A DNA stretch of 64,000 nt from Streptomyces solicavernae (GCF_029968095.1 NZ_JASCIR010000027.1:27674-91673), one strand, 5' to 3'. Counted from the stretch's first letter, positions 33,394-42,745 are shown. Notes: generated from the sequence alone by a model not told the origin. A program made the numbers and translations.

Positions 33394-36365
33394 GAACGGC
33401 TCCAGTGCGAGAAGAACTGCTCGACGATGCTGCGGGCGGCGGTCCCCTTGTCGTACTCGCCGAACTCGGCCACGAACCGCTCCCGCTCCGGCTGGTACTT
33501 GGCGTCGTCCTCGGCCAGCGAGTCGAGCGCGCCGTACAGCTCGTCCTCGGTCCTCACCACCGGCCCCGGCGCGCGTTCGAGCAGGTCGAAGTAGGTGCCG
33601 CGGCCCTCGTGCGCGTACTCCTCGTAGTCGTACGCGAAGAACAGCAGCGGGCGGTCCAGGAGCGCGTAGTCGAACATCACCGAGGAGTAGTCCGTGATCA
33701 GCGCGTCGGACAGCTCCATCAGCGGGTTGACGTCGTGCCGGGCCGAGACGTCGATGACGGTGCCCCGCACGGACGGCGGCAGCACCACGTGGTTGAGGTA
33801 GTGCGCGCGCACCAACAGGACGTACCGGTCGCCGAGTTCCGCCGCGAACCGCTCCACGTCGAAGGGCAGCTCGAAGCGCTGGTTCCGGCCGCCGTGCTTG
33901 CGGAACGTGGGCGCGTAGAGCAGCACCTGCTTGTCCTCGGGGATGCCGAGCTCGGCGGCGAGCGGCCCGCGCGCCCGGCGCCCTGCGGCGGCCTCGCGCT
34001 CCCTGGCGTGCACCAGTGCGTCGTTACGCGGATAGCCGACGCGGAGCAGTGTCCTCTCCTGCAGCCGGAACGCCTTGGCGAGGGTGCGCACATCGTGCTC
34101 GGAGCGGATCAGGAACCGGTCGAAGCGGTTCAGGACCCGCTGCTGCTCCTGCTGCCGCGCCTTGGACTTGAGCTTCCAGGCCGCCTCGTCGAATCCCATC
34201 CGCTTGAGCGCGGAGCCGTGCCAGGTCTGGATGTAGGTGGTCTCCGGCCGCTTCGTCAGCTTCAGCGGATAGCTCTGGTTGTCGATCCAGAACTCGGCCT
34301 GGGCCAGGGCTCTGAGGTACGGCAGCGACCAGCGGCGTACGAGTGTGGCCTCGGCCGGGAATCCCTCCGGGGACCCGGCGTACGACCAGACCGCCTCGAA
34401 CCGCAGGCCCTGGCGGAGCATCTCCTCGTAGATCGCCTTCGGGCTGTCGCTGTACTGCTTGCCGAGCTGGCTCTCGAAGACGACCAGGCCCTTCTTCACG
34501 GGCAGCCGGCTGAACACCTCGCCGTACACGCGGATTTTGGTCTCTCCCGAGGTGAGCTTCTTGCGCAGCTTTTTCGCCCTCTGGAAGCCGGACTTGGCGA
34601 GCTTGCCGGGACGGCCGTGGATGCCGCGTACGACGAGTTCGCGCACCCGCTCCTTGTCCTCGACGCGGTCGCGGGCGACCAGGCGGAAGGCGAGGTGGCC
34701 GCGCTGGGAGACCACGGGTTCGACGTGGTCGGCGACCATCCGGGTCAGCCGGGGCCGCACCGGAAGCAGGCCCTCCGCCAGGTCGTGCTCGCTCGCGGTC
34801 AGCCGGGTCGTGGTGCGCACCCCGTCCACGTCCAGTTTGAGGCGTACGTCCCACACCTCGTCGACGATGCCGAGCGGGCGGAGCTTCCCGGCGAGGTCGG
34901 CCTCGGCCTCCCAGCTCACGGAGTCGCCCTCGTGCCGCAGCACGGCCACCGGGAAGCGGAAGCTCTGCAGGCTGCGGCGGCGGGCGCGGAACTCCAGGTG
35001 GCCGGTGAGCCGCGCGCCCTCGGGGATCACGCCGAGCGGGTTGACGATCCGGCCGGCGAGGCGGACCGTGCCGCCACGCCCCGTGCCGCCACGCCCCGTG
35101 CCGCCACGCCCCGTGCCGCCACGCCCCGTGCCGCCGCGCGTCGTGCCGCCATGCGCCGTGCCGCCGCGCTCCGCGTAGCCGGTGAGGGTGTTGCGCAGGA
35201 ACATCCGGTCGACGGTCCTGGTGTGGTGGCCGAGGTCGGTGACGTCCAGGACGTGCCGGCCGAAGGGGTCGTCGAGGTGTTCCGCGCACCAGTAGACATG
35301 TCCGTCGCGCTCCACGAGCGGGGCGGAGATCTTGTCGCGGTTGGTGAGGGTGTCGACCGCCGGGAGGAGGTTGTCCCAGTCGTTCTCCCGGAGGAGATAG
35401 GCGCAGACGGCCTGGATCGACTGCACCTCGTCGTAGGCCTCGGGGGCGAGCGAGGTGAGGTAGTCGCGGGCGATGCCGGCGAACTCCTGGCGGTAGGAGT
35501 CGTCGCGGAACGGCAGGTCGCGGAGGTGCAGGACGAGGTCGTGCTTGAGGAACTTGACGTCCTTGGCGAGCTTCAGCTCGGTCAGGCCGCGTTCGGCGAG
35601 GAGCGCGTCGATGCGGCGGTGGATCTCCATGCGGTGCACGAAGTTGGTCATCTCGTGCCGCCGGTTGGAGATCGACTTGGCGGCCGCCTTCTCGTAGACG
35701 TGCCAGAAATACACCTGGTTGGGTATGAGGGTGATGCGCTCCGCGGCGAGATACGCCTCGGCGATGAACATCAGGTCCTCGTAGAACATCCCTTTGAGGA
35801 ACCGGAGTTGGTTCTCCATGAGGAAGCCGCGGCGGTACATCTTGTTCGTGGAGAGCGTGTCCCACACGAACAGGTCCGGCAGCTCGGTGACCGAATCCAG
35901 GACCTGGGTGCGCGCGTAGAGCCAGGGGTACCACTCGACGCGCTTCTGGTTCCGGCGGTCCAGATGCAGGCGTACGCACAGGCCGGAGACGATGTCGGAG
36001 CCGTCGCGCTCGGCGGCCTCCAGGAGATTGCGGCAGGCGTTGCGCTCCAGGACGTCGTCGCTGTCGAGGAACATCACGTACCGGCCGCGGGTGTGACCGA
36101 TGCCCACGTTGCGCGGCTCGCCGCACCCGCCGCTGTTCTCCGGCAGCTGGAAGGCGCGCACCCGCCCCGGGTTCTCGGCGGCAAGCCACTGCGCCACCTC
36201 GTACGAGCCGTCGGTGCTGCAGTCGTCGACGATCACGACCTCGACGCCGCGCAGCGTCTGGTCGAGCACGGACCGCACGGCGGCGCGGAGCCGGGCTTCG
36301 TCGTTGTAGACGATCACTACGACGGAGACGTCGGGGTCACGTTCGCGGTCTGCGATCAAACCCAT
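33390..36365 (-). CDS. GT2 / beta-domain / CDP-glycerol-phosphotransferase fusion (second copy)
   Basis: A 991-aa fusion. Residues 1-~235 are a full GT2 domain (VSVVVIVYNDEARL, DDCSTDGSYEVA, NSGGCGEPRN, FLDSDD, FYEDLMF). Residues ~340-570 are the beta-rich module (EVWDVRLKL near 504, GHLAFRLV), interrupted at ~398-432 by a Gly-Gly-Thr-Gly-Arg repeat. Residues ~625-985 are TagF-like with YIQTWHGSALKRMG, LLVRAHY and LITDYSSVMFDYALLDRP, all key residues present. Start ATG 36365 has TGGAGGA. It is the paralogue of 11148-13955, which lacks the repeat and has a damaged GT2 motif. Expected role: glycosylation plus polyol-phosphate transfer at the cytoplasmic membrane face. Confidence 0.9.
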   Translation of the reverse strand: MGLIADRERDPDVSVVVIVYNDEARLRAAVRSVLDQTLRGVEVVIVDDCSTDGSYEVAQWLAAENPGRVRAFQLPENSGGCGEPRNVGIGHTRGRYVMFLDSDDVLERNACRNLLEAAERDGSDIVSGLCVRLHLDRRNQKRVEWYPWLYARTQVLDSVTELPDLFVWDTLSTNKMYRRGFLMENQLRFLKGMFYEDLMFIAEAYLAAERITLIPNQVYFWHVYEKAAAKSISNRRHEMTNFVHRMEIHRRIDALLAERGLTELKLAKDVKFLKHDLVLHLRDLPFRDDSYRQEFAGIARDYLTSLAPEAYDEVQSIQAVCAYLLRENDWDNLLPAVDTLTNRDKISAPLVERDGHVYWCAEHLDDPFGRHVLDVTDLGHHTRTVDRMFLRNTLTGYAERGGTAHGGTTRGGTGRGGTGRGGTGRGGTGRGGTVRLAGRIVNPLGVIPEGARLTGHLEFRARRRSLQSFRFPVAVLRHEGDSVSWEAEADLAGKLRPLGIVDEVWDVRLKLDVDGVRTTTRLTASEHDLAEGLLPVRPRLTRMVADHVEPVVSQRGHLAFRLVARDRVEDKERVRELVVRGIHGRPGKLAKSGFQRAKKLRKKLTSGETKIRVYGEVFSRLPVKKGLVVFESQLGKQYSDSPKAIYEEMLRQGLRFEAVWSYAGSPEGFPAEATLVRRWSLPYLRALAQAEFWIDNQSYPLKLTKRPETTYIQTWHGSALKRMGFDEAAWKLKSKARQQEQQRVLNRFDRFLIRSEHDVRTLAKAFRLQERTLLRVGYPRNDALVHAREREAAAGRRARGPLAAELGIPEDKQVLLYAPTFRKHGGRNQRFELPFDVERFAAELGDRYVLLVRAHYLNHVVLPPSVRGTVIDVSARHDVNPLMELSDALITDYSSVMFDYALLDRPLLFFAYDYEEYAHEGRGTYFDLLERAPGPVVRTEDELYGALDSLAEDDAKYQPERERFVAEFGEYDKGTAARSIVEQFFSHWSRS
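35071..35175 (-). repeat. 15-bp in-frame tandem repeat, 7 units
   Basis: Four perfect ccgccacgccccgtg units (35071-35130) and three diverged ones encode repeated Gly-Thr-Gly-Arg-Gly, inserted between two strands of the beta-rich module. Confidence 0.92.
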
Positions 36366-36550
36366 GTGTTCCTCCAGACAACCTGCACCGCTCGTTCAGC
36401 ATCCTCTCGATTGTCCGACATGCCCGGTACGCGAGGCCGCGCACGTACGGCCGTTCCGGCGACAGGAGTCAAATGTGCCATACCGGTTGATTGGTGAAAC
36501 TTTGGGGTCCAATCGGGCGATGCGGACGAGGCAGGCGAGGTAGGCCAGGT

Positions 36551-36610
36551 GGGCACAGCGGGAGGGCGGGACGGGGCGGGGCGGGGCGGGGCTAGGCGGG
36601 GCTAGGAGGG
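36551..36610 (+). repeat. G-run tract with quadruplex potential
   Basis: Nine or more runs of three to four G separated by short spacers (gggcgggacggggcgggg, then gctaggcgggg). It is made of 5-bp and 10-bp direct repeats. Confidence 0.7.
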
Positions 36611-36620
36611 ACAAATGACA

Positions 36621-36655
36621 GGGCACCCCGGCCTGAAGTTCAGGCCGGGGCGCCC
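36621..36655 (-). terminator. Terminator of the NAD-GDH gene
   Basis: A perfect 12-bp stem (ccccggcctgaa / ttcaggccgggg, loop of one to five bases), extended by four more pairs after one mismatch, 48 bp past the gdh stop. Confidence 0.8.
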
Positions 36656-36687
36656 TGGGGCTACCCGAAGTCGAGGTAGTGGTACGG

Positions 36688-36715
36688 ACTCAGCCGTGCG
36701 TACTCAGCCGTGCGT
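36688..36715. repeat. 14-bp perfect duplication containing the gdh stop
   Basis: actcagccgtgcgt occurs twice head to tail; the copy at 36702-36715 supplies the stop (tca, 36704-36706) and the other lies just beyond. Confidence 0.85.
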
Positions 36716-39700
36716 ACGCAGCAGCGTCCTCATCGTCCGCATCGCCACGGAGAGGTTCGCGAGGTCGAAGGCGTCCGAGCCCTGGATCTCGTCGAGCGTC
36801 GCCTTGGCACGGCCCAGGATCGCGGCGTTCTGCCCCTCCCAGGCCTTGTAGCGCTGCTCGGGCGTCGAGCTGCCGTTGCCGACCGCCAGCACATCCGCGG
36901 TGAGGGCCGCGTGCGCCGCGTACAGGTCCTCGCGGATCGCCGCACGCGCCATCGACTGCCAGCGGTCGCTGCGCGGCAGCGCGCTGATCCGGTCCATCAG
37001 CTGGGTGATCGACAGCCGGTCCGCCAGGTCGTAGTAGACCTCGGCGACATCGAGCGGCGCCTTGTCCATCCGGTCCGCGATCAGCACCACGTCGAGCGTC
37101 GGGAACGCCGAGGAGAACCCGGCCACCCGCTGCGCCAGCCCATCCGGCACTCCGGCGCCGGTCAGCTCCTCGAAGATCTGCTGGTGCCACTCCAGGTCCG
37201 CGCCGCGTACCAGGCTCGGCAGCTCCGACCAGACCTGCGTCACGCCCTCGCGGAAGAACTCGATGGTCTCCGCCAGGTCGATCGGCTGCGGCCGGTTGTT
37301 GAGCAGCCAGCGCGTGCCGCGCTCCACCAGGCGCCGCGAGTGCAGCCGGATCCGCGTCTGCACATCCGCCGCCACGACGTTGTCCAGCGCCTCGACCGCG
37401 TCCCAGACCTCGCCGAGCCCGAAGATCGCACGGGCCGCGGTGTGGGCGCGCACCACCTCTTCCAGCGAGGCGCCGGTCTCCTCGCGCATCCGGTGCAGGA
37501 AGCTCGTACCGCCCGAGTTGACCGTGTCGTTCACGAGGACCGTCGTGACGATCTCGCGGCGCAGCGCGTGCCCGTCGATCTGGTCGAGGAACCGCTCGCG
37601 CAGCGCCGTCGGGAAGTACGCGTGCAGCAGGCCCTGCAGGTACTTGTCGTCCGGCAGATCCGTGGAGAGCAGCGCCTCCGCGACGGTGATCTTCGTGTAC
37701 GCGAGCAGCACCGCCGTCTCCGGCTGCGTCAGGCCGAGTCCGGCGTTCAGCCGCTCCCGGATCTGGCGGTCGGTCGGCAGGAACTCCAGGGCGCGGTCGA
37801 GGTGGCCCTCGCGCACCAGCGTGCGCAGGAAGCGCTGCTGGGCGTGGACCATGCTCGACGACTGGGCGAGGGCGTTGGCCAGGGCCGTGTTCTGCGCGTA
37901 GTTGTTGCGCAGCACCAGGCGGCCGACCTCGTCGGTCATCTCGGCGAGCAGCTTGTTGCGCTGCTTCACCGTCATGTCGCCGTCCGCGACCACGGAGTTG
38001 AGCAGGACCTTGATGTTCACCTCGTGGTCGGAGGTGTCCACGCCCGCGCTGTTGTCGATCGCGTCGGTGTTGACCCGGCCGCCCGTCCGCGCGAACTCGA
38101 TCCGGCCCAGCTGCGTCAGGCCGAGGTTGCCGCCCTCGCCGACGACCTTGACCCGCAGGTCCGCGCCGTCGACCCGGATCGCGTCGTTGGCCTTGTCGCC
38201 GACGTCACCGTTGGACTCGGCGCTCGACTTCACGTACGTACCGATGCCGCCGTTCCACAGCAGGTCGACCGGCGACTGCAGGATCGCCTTCATCAGCTCG
38301 GCCGGGGTCATCTTGGCGATGCCCGACTCGATACCCAGGGCCTCCCGGATGTGCGCGTTCAGCGGGATGGACTTTGCGCTGCGCGGGAACACGCCGCCGC
38401 CCGCGGACAGCAGGTCCTTGTCGTAGTCCGCCCAGGACGAGCGCGGCAGCTCGAAGAGACGGCGCCGCTCTGCGTACGAGGTGGCGGCGTCCGGCTTCGG
38501 GTCGATGAAGATGTGACGGTGGTCGAAGGCGGCGACCAGGCGGATGTGCTCGGAGAGCAGCATGCCGTTGCCGAACACGTCACCGGACATGTCGCCGACG
38601 CCGACGACCGTGAAGTCCTCGTTCTGCGTGTCGTGGCCGAGCTCCTGGAAGTGCCGCTTCACGGACTCCCAGGCGCCGCGCGCGGTGATGCCCATGCCCT
38701 TGTGGTCGTACCCGGCCGAGCCACCGGACGCGAAGGCGTCGCCCAGCCAGAAGTTGTACGACTCCGCGACCTCGTTGGCGATGTCCGAGAACGTCGCCGT
38801 GCCCTTGTCGGCGGCGACCACCAGGTAGGTGTCGTCCTCGTCGTGACGCACCACATCGGCCGGCGGCACGACCTCGCCCGCGACCAGGTTGTCGGTGATG
38901 TCGAGCAGCGCCGAGATGAACGTCTTGTACGAGGCGATGCCCTCGGCGAGCCACGCGTCCCGGTCCACGCTCGGGTCGGGCAGCTGCTTGGCGACGAACC
39001 CGCCCTTCGCGCCGACCGGCACGATCACGGTGTTCTTCACCATCTGCGCCTTCACCAGGCCGAGGATCTCCGTACGGAAGTCCTCACGCCGGTCGGACCA
39101 GCGCAGGCCACCGCGCGCGACCTTGCCGAAGCGCAGGTGCACGCCCTCGACACGGGGCGAGTACACCCAGATCTCGTAGGCCGGACGGGGCTCCGGCAGG
39201 TCCGGGATCGTCTGCGGGTCCAGCTTCATGGAGACGTATGTGTGCGGCTTGCCGCCTTCCGCCTCCTGGAAGAAGTTGGTGCGCAGCGTGGCCTTGATGA
39301 CGGTGAGGAAGGACCGCAGGATCCGGTCCTCGTCGAGCGAGGCCACCTGGTCGAGCGCGCCCTCCAGCTCTTCGAGGAGCCCGTCGATCAGCTCGGTGCC
39401 GGCCCGCTGCCGCTCCGGCGACATCCGCGCCTCGAAGAGGCTCACCAGCAGGCGCGTGGTGTGGACGTTGGTGCGGAGGGTGTCCTCCATGTAGTCCTGG
39501 CTGAACTTGGCGCCCGCCTGCCGCAGGTACTTGGCGTACGAGCGCAGCACCATCGCCTGCCGCCAGTTCAGCCCGGCGCCCAGGACCAGGGAGTTGAAGC
39601 CGTCGTTCTCGGCGAGCCCGGTCCAGACGGCGGCGAAAGCCTCCTGGAAACGCTCACGGGCGTCGTCCGCGAGGTAGTCGCCGTTCCCGGCGGCCTTCGG

Positions 39701-41638
39701 CATGCGCAGGCCGAAGTCGTAGATCCACGCGGTGGTGCCGTCGGCCGCGCGCAGCTCGTAGGGCCGCTCGTCGACGACCTCGCAGCCCAGGCGCTGCAGC
39801 ACGGGAAGGACCGCGGAGAGGGAGACCTGGCCGCCGGCGCGGTAGATCTTGAAGCGCCGCTCGCCGGGTGCGGCGCCCACGGGCTCGTACAGCGAGAGCG
39901 CGAAGTCCTTCGGGCCCTGGGTGAGTTGCTCGACCCGCACCAGGTCGGCGACGGCGCCGCGCGGCGTGTGGTCGGCCTTGTAGCCCTCCTGGAAGGCGTT
40001 GCCGTAGCGCCGCAGCAGTTCGGCGGCGCGCTCCTCGCCGCACTCGGCGGTCAGCGCCTCCGCGAAGCCGTCGGCCCAGGACCGCGCGGCCTCGACGAGG
40101 CGGGCCTCGATGCGGTCCTTGTCGGCGTCGGACAGCTGCGGCAGCTCGGTGCCGGGCGTGACGCGGACGACGAAGTGCAGCCGGGAGAGGATCGACTCGG
40201 TGTTCCAGGCGGTGAAGTCGACGCTGGTGCCGCCGAGTTCCTCCTTCAGGATGTCGATGATCCGCAGCCGCACACCCGTGGTGTAGCGGTCCCGGGGCAG
40301 GTAGACGAGCGCCGAGTAGTACCTGCCGTACTCGTCCTTGCGCAGGTAGAGCCGCAGCCGGCGGCGCTCCTGCAGGTAGAGGACGGAGGTGACGATGGAG
40401 CGCAGCTCGTCGGCCGGGGTCTGGAAGAGCTCGTCGCGCGGGTACGTCTCCAGGATCTGCAGCAGGTCGCGGCCGTCGTGGCTGTTGGGCGAGAAGCCGG
40501 CCTGCTTGAGGACCTCGGCGACCTTGCGGCGGATCACCGGCACGCGGCGCACGGACTCGGTGTAGGCGGCGCTGGAGAACAGGCCCAGGAAGCGGCGCTC
40601 ACCGATGACGTTGCCCTCGGCGTCGAACTTCTTCACGCCGACGTAGTCGAGGTAGCTGGGGCGGTGGACCGTGGCGCGGCTGTTGGCCTTGGTCAGGACG
40701 AGCAGCTTGTGCTCGCGGGCCTTGGCGCGGGCGTCGGCGGGCAGCCGGTTGAAGGAAGGGCTGACCGGGTGGCCGTGCACGTCCTCGCCGCTGTGCTTCG
40801 GGTCGGCGCGCAGGATGCCGAGGCCGGTGCCGGGGACGGCGCCCAGAGAGTCGTCCTCGTTCAGCTCGTACTCGCGGTAGCCGAGGAACGTGAAGTGGTC
40901 CGCGGCCAGCCAGCGCAGCAGCTCGCGGGCCTCCTCGACCTCCTGGTTCTGCAGGTCGTCGGCGGTCGGCTCGCTGGGCAGCTCGTCGGCGATGCACAGC
41001 GCGGCGTCGCGCATCTTCTCCCAGTCCTCGACGGCCTCGCGCACGTCGGACAGGACCCGCAGGAGGTCGTTGTTGATCTGCTTGAGGTCGGCCCGGTCGG
41101 TCTCCCGGTCCATCTCGACGTGGATCCAGGACTCGGTGAGCGTGTCGTGCGTGTCGGTGGGCGCACCGGCCGGGAGCACCTCGATGAGCTTGCCGGTGAG
41201 GTCCCGGCGGACGACCACCTGCGGGTGGATCACGACGTGGATGCCGCGGCCCTGGCGGGAGAGTTCGTTGGTGACCGAGTCGACCAGGAACGGCATGTCG
41301 TCGGTGACGACCTCGACGACGGAGTGCGAGCACGTCCAGCCGTTCTCCTCGACCGTCGGGGTGTGCACCCGGACGTTGGCGGTGCCCTGCGGGCGCTCCT
41401 CCGCGAGGCGGTAGTGCGAGAACGCGGCGCCGAAGACGTCGACCGGGTCCCGGTCCGCGAGGTCCTCCGGTGCGGTGTGCAGGTAGTAGCGCTGGAGATA
41501 CGAGAGCACCGTGTCCTCGTCCGGGCGGTCTCCCGTATTGGCCCCCGTCGGAAGTTGCCCCCCGACCGGGCTGTTCTCAGCTACCCGGGCGGCCCGTGCG
41601 AGCAGCTCGGCCTTTGCTTCGTCCAGCTTGGTCTGCAT
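36704..41638 (-). CDS. gdhB: NAD-specific glutamate dehydrogenase (large, ~180 kDa class)
   Basis: A 1644-aa member of the large bacterial NAD-GDH family first described in Streptomyces, converting glutamate to 2-oxoglutarate and ammonium with NAD. The long N-terminal regulatory half (ACT-like segments, e.g. VVEVVTDDMPFLVDSVTNEL) precedes the catalytic core near residues 840-1250 (GGLRWSDRREDFRTEILGL, VGAKGGFV with the active-site Lys, GVGDMSGDVFGNGML). A helical C-terminal domain follows. Full length for the family. ATG 41638 has AGAGGA upstream. It is transcribed alone, with gaps of over 330 bp on both sides. Involved in glutamate catabolism rather than in the neighbouring polymer locus. 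Confidence 0.96.
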   Translation of the reverse strand: MQTKLDEAKAELLARAARVAENSPVGGQLPTGANTGDRPDEDTVLSYLQRYYLHTAPEDLADRDPVDVFGAAFSHYRLAEERPQGTANVRVHTPTVEENGWTCSHSVVEVVTDDMPFLVDSVTNELSRQGRGIHVVIHPQVVVRRDLTGKLIEVLPAGAPTDTHDTLTESWIHVEMDRETDRADLKQINNDLLRVLSDVREAVEDWEKMRDAALCIADELPSEPTADDLQNQEVEEARELLRWLAADHFTFLGYREYELNEDDSLGAVPGTGLGILRADPKHSGEDVHGHPVSPSFNRLPADARAKAREHKLLVLTKANSRATVHRPSYLDYVGVKKFDAEGNVIGERRFLGLFSSAAYTESVRRVPVIRRKVAEVLKQAGFSPNSHDGRDLLQILETYPRDELFQTPADELRSIVTSVLYLQERRRLRLYLRKDEYGRYYSALVYLPRDRYTTGVRLRIIDILKEELGGTSVDFTAWNTESILSRLHFVVRVTPGTELPQLSDADKDRIEARLVEAARSWADGFAEALTAECGEERAAELLRRYGNAFQEGYKADHTPRGAVADLVRVEQLTQGPKDFALSLYEPVGAAPGERRFKIYRAGGQVSLSAVLPVLQRLGCEVVDERPYELRAADGTTAWIYDFGLRMPKAAGNGDYLADDARERFQEAFAAVWTGLAENDGFNSLVLGAGLNWRQAMVLRSYAKYLRQAGAKFSQDYMEDTLRTNVHTTRLLVSLFEARMSPERQRAGTELIDGLLEELEGALDQVASLDEDRILRSFLTVIKATLRTNFFQEAEGGKPHTYVSMKLDPQTIPDLPEPRPAYEIWVYSPRVEGVHLRFGKVARGGLRWSDRREDFRTEILGLVKAQMVKNTVIVPVGAKGGFVAKQLPDPSVDRDAWLAEGIASYKTFISALLDITDNLVAGEVVPPADVVRHDEDDTYLVVAADKGTATFSDIANEVAESYNFWLGDAFASGGSAGYDHKGMGITARGAWESVKRHFQELGHDTQNEDFTVVGVGDMSGDVFGNGMLLSEHIRLVAAFDHRHIFIDPKPDAATSYAERRRLFELPRSSWADYDKDLLSAGGGVFPRSAKSIPLNAHIREALGIESGIAKMTPAELMKAILQSPVDLLWNGGIGTYVKSSAESNGDVGDKANDAIRVDGADLRVKVVGEGGNLGLTQLGRIEFARTGGRVNTDAIDNSAGVDTSDHEVNIKVLLNSVVADGDMTVKQRNKLLAEMTDEVGRLVLRNNYAQNTALANALAQSSSMVHAQQRFLRTLVREGHLDRALEFLPTDRQIRERLNAGLGLTQPETAVLLAYTKITVAEALLSTDLPDDKYLQGLLHAYFPTALRERFLDQIDGHALRREIVTTVLVNDTVNSGGTSFLHRMREETGASLEEVVRAHTAARAIFGLGEVWDAVEALDNVVAADVQTRIRLHSRRLVERGTRWLLNNRPQPIDLAETIEFFREGVTQVWSELPSLVRGADLEWHQQIFEELTGAGVPDGLAQRVAGFSSAFPTLDVVLIADRMDKAPLDVAEVYYDLADRLSITQLMDRISALPRSDRWQSMARAAIREDLYAAHAALTADVLAVGNGSSTPEQRYKAWEGQNAAILGRAKATLDEIQGSDAFDLANLSVAMRTMRTLLRTHG

Positions 41639-42076
41639 GTCCTCTGGCTCCTGTCGCGCGCCGTTGCGTGACGTTGAAGAAAGTGATGTTTACGCCGGTG
41701 TGGCGGGCAAGCGCACTACGTCGGGACACGGGGTTTCCGGTCCCCGCCGACGCTATGCCTCGATGAGAGATGACCGGGGCGGTCTCGGCCATTTTCGGCT
41801 GCGTGCCCCGAATCCGAAGCGCGAAGATCGCCCGGGCACGCCGACGTACCGGGCACGGGCCGGGGGCTGCACTGCCCCCGAGGGATATCGCGCTGATCAC
41901 GGGTCCAGGCTATCGCCCCGCACCGGGACCACGTCATGGGCTGTATGTGTACAAAAGACTGGCCCTTCCTTTGACACTCTGGACAGGGACAACACCCCCT
42001 GGTTCATGCGTCACCCCTCTCCGCCCCGGCCTCAGGCACCGGCGCACCGCACGATTCACGCCATCGGTCCGCCCCC
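41639..42076. other. 438-bp intergenic region
   Basis: Between the gdh start and the 3' end of the HAD gene. It must contain the gdh promoter but no clear -35/-10 pair stands out. A TTGACA hexamer (41974-41979) on the plus strand has no downstream gene in that direction. A 7-bp hairpin lies at 41861-41880. No convincing gene. Confidence 0.6.
41861..41880. terminator. Small GC hairpin
   Basis: cgggggc / gcccccg with a 6-base loop, in the gap upstream of gdh. It could end transcription of the HAD-gene region or be a structural feature of the gdh leader. Confidence 0.35.
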
Positions 42077-42745
42077 TCAGGCCGCGAGCCGTCTCGCCTC
42101 GGTGACCGCCTCCGCGAGCGTGTCCACCACCGGGACGCCCGCCTCGGCGAGGCTGGTGCGGCTGTGCGAGCCGCCGGTGTAGAGCACCGCGCGGGCCCCC
42201 ACGTGCGCGGCGGCCACCGCGTCGTCCACCGCATCCCCGATCACCACGATCCGGGCCGGGTCGACGGTCGCGGCCAGCGCGGCGACGTGCCGCTCCATGT
42301 GCTCGGCCTTGCCCCCGGCCGAGTTCCCCACGCGCCCGTCGACGCGTATGAAGTGGTGCTCGATGCCGTGCGTCCGCACGATCGGCAGCAGGCGGTCGTG
42401 CGGGGCGAGGGAGCACATCGACTGCGTGAGTCCGCCCGCCTGCCAGTCGGCCAGCAGCTCGCCCGCCCCTTCGGCGAGACCCGCGCTGTCCGCCAGGGAC
42501 CAGTAGTGGCGGTGGAAGGCCTCGTCCATGACCTCCCACTGCTCGTCGGTGGGCAGGCGGCCCAGAAGCCGCTCGTAGAAGCGCGGCACCGGCACGCAGT
42601 ACAGCTCGCGGTACCGCTCAAGCGTGATCGGCGGCAGGCCGATCTCCTCGAACGACGCGTTGGTGGCCTTGATGACCACGTCGATGTCGTGGAACAGCGT
42701 GCCGTTCCAGTCCCAGACGATGTGCGGTGCTTGCTGCTTCCCCAT
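42077..42745 (-). CDS. HAD-superfamily hydrolase (phosphoglycolate-phosphatase-like)
   Basis: A 222-aa HAD hydrolase. Motif I is VWDWNGTLF (Asp nucleophile and general acid pair written DWN), with motif II near the SMCSLAPHD stretch, a Lys in GKAEHM and motif IV in VVIGDAVDDAVAA. A helical cap follows motif I, as in phosphoglycolate phosphatase and beta-phosphoglucomutase relatives. ATG 42745 is preferred; TTG 42751 is two codons upstream. The substrate is unknown. It is 84 bp downstream of a small conserved gene on the same strand and might be co-transcribed with it. Confidence 0.85.
   Translation of the reverse strand: MGKQQAPHIVWDWNGTLFHDIDVVIKATNASFEEIGLPPITLERYRELYCVPVPRFYERLLGRLPTDEQWEVMDEAFHRHYWSLADSAGLAEGAGELLADWQAGGLTQSMCSLAPHDRLLPIVRTHGIEHHFIRVDGRVGNSAGGKAEHMERHVAALAATVDPARIVVIGDAVDDAVAAAHVGARAVLYTGGSHSRTSLAEAGVPVVDTLAEAVTEARRLAA

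Larger units (their letters stand above)
36366..36703. other. 338-bp intergenic region
   Basis: It holds the promoter region of the leftward fusion gene (AT-richer stretch near 36470-36515 with a gattgg/ccaatc inverted repeat), a G-rich tract (36551-36610), the gdh terminator (36621-36655) and a stop-codon duplication (36688-36715). No gene is seen. Confidence 0.7.

Noticed and set aside
6535..36365. Genomic island or prophage
   Set aside because: No integrase, tRNA, attachment repeat or composition change is visible, and flanking genes are core-like.
36710..41671. 1653-codon open frame on the plus strand opposite gdh
   Set aside because: It is the mirror of a well-recognised NAD-GDH gene; high GC makes long antisense frames common. 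Its translation shows no family motifs.
41974..41979. TTGACA as a promoter on the plus strand
   Set aside because: No suitable -10 follows and no rightward gene lies downstream.
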